Origin: Bacteroidaceae bacterium
GTDB lineage: Bacteria; Bacteroidota; Bacteroidia; Bacteroidales; Bacteroidaceae
NCBI GenBank assembly: GCA_016302965.1
Contig: JAEDMP010000054.1
Coordinates: 1-16,538 of the forward strand
Direction of reading: 5' to 3'
DNA length: 16,538 nucleotides
Shown here: positions 15,126-16,538 of the stretch, piece by piece
How positions within the stretch are numbered: position 1 is the stretch's first letter
How the letters are laid out: each line of letters opens with the position of its first letter
Program-made: the position numbers and the translations under genes
The notes under the pieces: generated by a model
Databases searched by the model: none
Told to the model about the DNA's origin: nothing
The model's input: the letters and a program-made list of their open reading frames with translations, nothing else

Positions 15126-15198
15126 CACCTTATTATTTATAGGGAGAATCGACCTGCTACAAGCCATCCAAACACAAACCAGAAACAATACCAGCATC

Positions 15199-16074
15199 AT
15201 GAGCGAAATCATTACCGAAATAACCCGACTGACGGAGAAAGACTGCTACCATCTGGTGGAACGCCACAAGAAACAGCATACCTATCCGCTCCATCATCAC
15301 CATGAGATGGAAATCAACTTTGTGGAAAACTGCCAAGGCAATCGACGCATCATCGGTGACAACATCGAGGTGCTGGGCAACTATGACCTGGCTCTGCTCG
15401 GTTGTGACCTGGAGCATACCTGGGAGCAGTATGAATGCACGTCGGATGACATCCGTGAGATTACCATCCACTTCTCGCACGAGCTCTTCTCGGATGATTT
15501 GCTCGGCAAGACCCACATGCAGTCGATTGCAGAGTTGCTGAAACGCTCCGAACAGGGCATCGCCTTCGGCATGAAAGCCATCATGCACGTCTACGACCGC
15601 ATCAACGAACTGGTCAACATGGAACCGGGGTTCTACAGCCTCATCAAATTCATGGAACTGCTCTACGAGCTCTCGCTCTGCGATGACTATCATCTGCTCG
15701 CCACCAGTTCGTTCTCGCATGCCAACATCACCCCCGACAGCCGCAGGGTGCAGAAGGTGAAGGAGTATATCGACGGACATTTCCGTGAGGAAATTCATCT
15801 GCAGGACCTGGCTGACATTGTATCGATGACACCCACCGCCTTCAGCCGTTTCTTCAAGTTGCGCACGAGCAAGAATATCTCCGAATACATCATCGATGTC
15901 AGGTTGGGCTATGCTGCCCGGCTGCTGGTAGACAGCACGATGGCCATCGTGGAAATCTGCTACCGATGCGGCTTCAACAACATCTCGAACTTCAACCGCA
16001 TCTTCAAGAAGAAGCGTGGCTGCACGCCTACGGAGTTCCGCGAGAACTATCAGAAGAAGCATATCATCGTATAA
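15199..16074 (+). CDS. AraC-family transcriptional regulator
   Basis: Encodes 291 residues. The N-terminal part (about 25-110) has a cupin-like ligand domain beginning YPLHHHHEMEINFV, the usual histidine-rich edge of AraC sugar sensors. The C-terminal domain (about 184-285) has two helix-turn-helix units: LADIVSMTPTAFSRFFK (204-220) and the family signature from IVEICYRCGF to CTPTEFR (250-281). It is cytosolic. It lies in the same direction 73 bp after the GH2 gene and before the esterase-like gene, so it probably controls this glycan locus in response to a released sugar; the ligand is unknown. Confidence 0.95.
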   Translation: MSEIITEITRLTEKDCYHLVERHKKQHTYPLHHHHEMEINFVENCQGNRRIIGDNIEVLGNYDLALLGCDLEHTWEQYECTSDDIREITIHFSHELFSDDLLGKTHMQSIAELLKRSEQGIAFGMKAIMHVYDRINELVNMEPGFYSLIKFMELLYELSLCDDYHLLATSSFSHANITPDSRRVQKVKEYIDGHFREEIHLQDLADIVSMTPTAFSRFFKLRTSKNISEYIIDVRLGYAARLLVDSTMAIVEICYRCGFNNISNFNRIFKKKRGCTPTEFRENYQKKHIIV

Positions 16075-16171
16075 GAGGGTAAAAGGAACGGTATTGATTA
16101 AAAAATACAGACAAAGCAGAATAGTATTATTATAGGGTAAGATAGTGTTATGGAGTTAGGGAGAATTGTTC

Positions 16172-16179
16172 TACCTTTG
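16172..16179 (+). promoter_or_regulatory. Promoter -7 box (TACCTTTG) of the esterase-like gene
   Basis: TACCTTTG matches TAnnTTTG, 26 bp before the ATG at 16206. There is no TTTG at -33. No clear terminator is seen between the AraC stop codon and this box. Confidence 0.6.
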
Positions 16180-16205
16180 CACCGACTAAAAGCCAATACA
16201 CTATC

Positions 16206-16538
16206 ATGAAACAGAAAATCCTTTCCTACGGCATTGCTTTATGTGCCACAGGTGTGGCACAGGCTATCGAATTGCCCGAGATTATCGGTAATGATATGGT
16301 GCTGCAACAGCAGCAGAAAAATGCCAAACTGTGGGGTTGGGCCAAGCCCGGCAACTACGTAACCATCACCACGGGATGGAACAAGGAATGCTACCAGGTG
16401 AAGACCGACGATTCCGGACGCTGGGAACTGGGCATCGCCACTCCCACCGCCAGTTTCGACAAACATGAACTGACCTTCCGCGAAAAGCCCTCTGCCGTCA
16501 GGCCATCAGCGACTACAAGCGTGTGCGTCCTGTCATCC
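16206..16538 (+). CDS. Sialate O-acetylesterase-like protein, N-terminal part (cut by window end)
   Basis: The first about 90 residues have a signal peptide ending near VAQA and then ELPEIIGNDMVLQQQ, WGWAKPG and a TDDSGRWELGI segment. This is the N-terminal beta domain typical of Bacteroidetes sialate O-acetylesterases (SGNH hydrolases that remove acetyl groups from sugars). The catalytic GQSNM motif would lie beyond the window. After about 16480 the frame reads REKPSAVRPSATTSV, which does not fit the family, while another frame (from 16487) reads ALCRQAISDYKRVRPVI, which looks like real protein. A frameshift or a chimeric join is likely near 16466-16490. The partial nature is certain; the family call is fairly sure. 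Confidence 0.7.
   Translation, partial: MKQKILSYGIALCATGVAQAIELPEIIGNDMVLQQQQKNAKLWGWAKPGNYVTITTGWNKECYQVKTDDSGRWELGIATPTASFDKHELTFREKPSAVRPSATTSVCVLSS

Noticed and set aside
16075..16171. Terminator after the AraC gene
   Set aside because: Only a weak 5-bp AT pair (GTATT/AATAC) is present, with no GC-rich stem or T-run.

Overview
The window reads as chromosomal DNA of a Bacteroidales bacterium, most likely Prevotellaceae (Prevotella/Segatella-like). Three things point there: the gene order rplM-rpsI-rpsB-tsf; repeated Bacteroidetes-type promoters (-7 box TAnnTTTG, sometimes with a TTTG-like -33 box about 20 bp upstream) in front of most genes, with little Shine-Dalgarno use; and secreted carbohydrate-active enzymes with C-terminal modules typical of the phylum. 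The species call is inference from sequence style only.

Layout. 1-492 is an AT-rich upstream region with a 33-bp-period direct repeat, a promoter and a foldable leader. 493-3467 is the translation cluster rplM-rpsI-(structured 229-nt gap)-rpsB-tsf on the + strand, closed by a strong hairpin terminator. 3701-4009 (-) is a small secreted protein very rich in Met, Cys and His. 4299-4961 (+) is a HAD phosphatase, convergent with a putative surface lipoprotein (5212-6177, -); three inverted repeats, one a nearly perfect 54-bp palindrome, lie between them. 6562-6771 (+) is a small zinc-ribbon protein, followed by about 400 bp without a credible gene that hold an array of GTAC-bounded dyads with a 22-bp period. 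7178-10033 (-) is xpt, an NCS2 xanthine-type permease and an EamA/DMT transporter: a purine salvage pair plus an exporter-like gene, behind a foldable xpt leader. 10387-12411 (-) is a modular secreted GH13 alpha-amylase. Divergent from it, 12627-16074 (+) holds a periplasmic GH2 beta-galactosidase-type enzyme and an AraC regulator. The window ends inside a sialate O-acetylesterase-like gene whose last about 55 bases look out of frame or chimeric.

How the parts work together. The first block supplies ribosomal proteins L13, S9 and S2 and elongation factor Ts. Xpt with the permease takes up and salvages xanthine. The right third is a glycan-use neighbourhood (starch, beta-galactoside or related glycan, acetylated sugar) with a local AraC regulator, but no SusC/SusD pair is present, so it is not a canonical polysaccharide utilisation locus within these limits.

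The features most worth following up are the GTAC dyad array (6812-6945), the Met/Cys/His-rich secreted protein, the putative leaders of rpsB and xpt, and the anomalous 3' end of the window.
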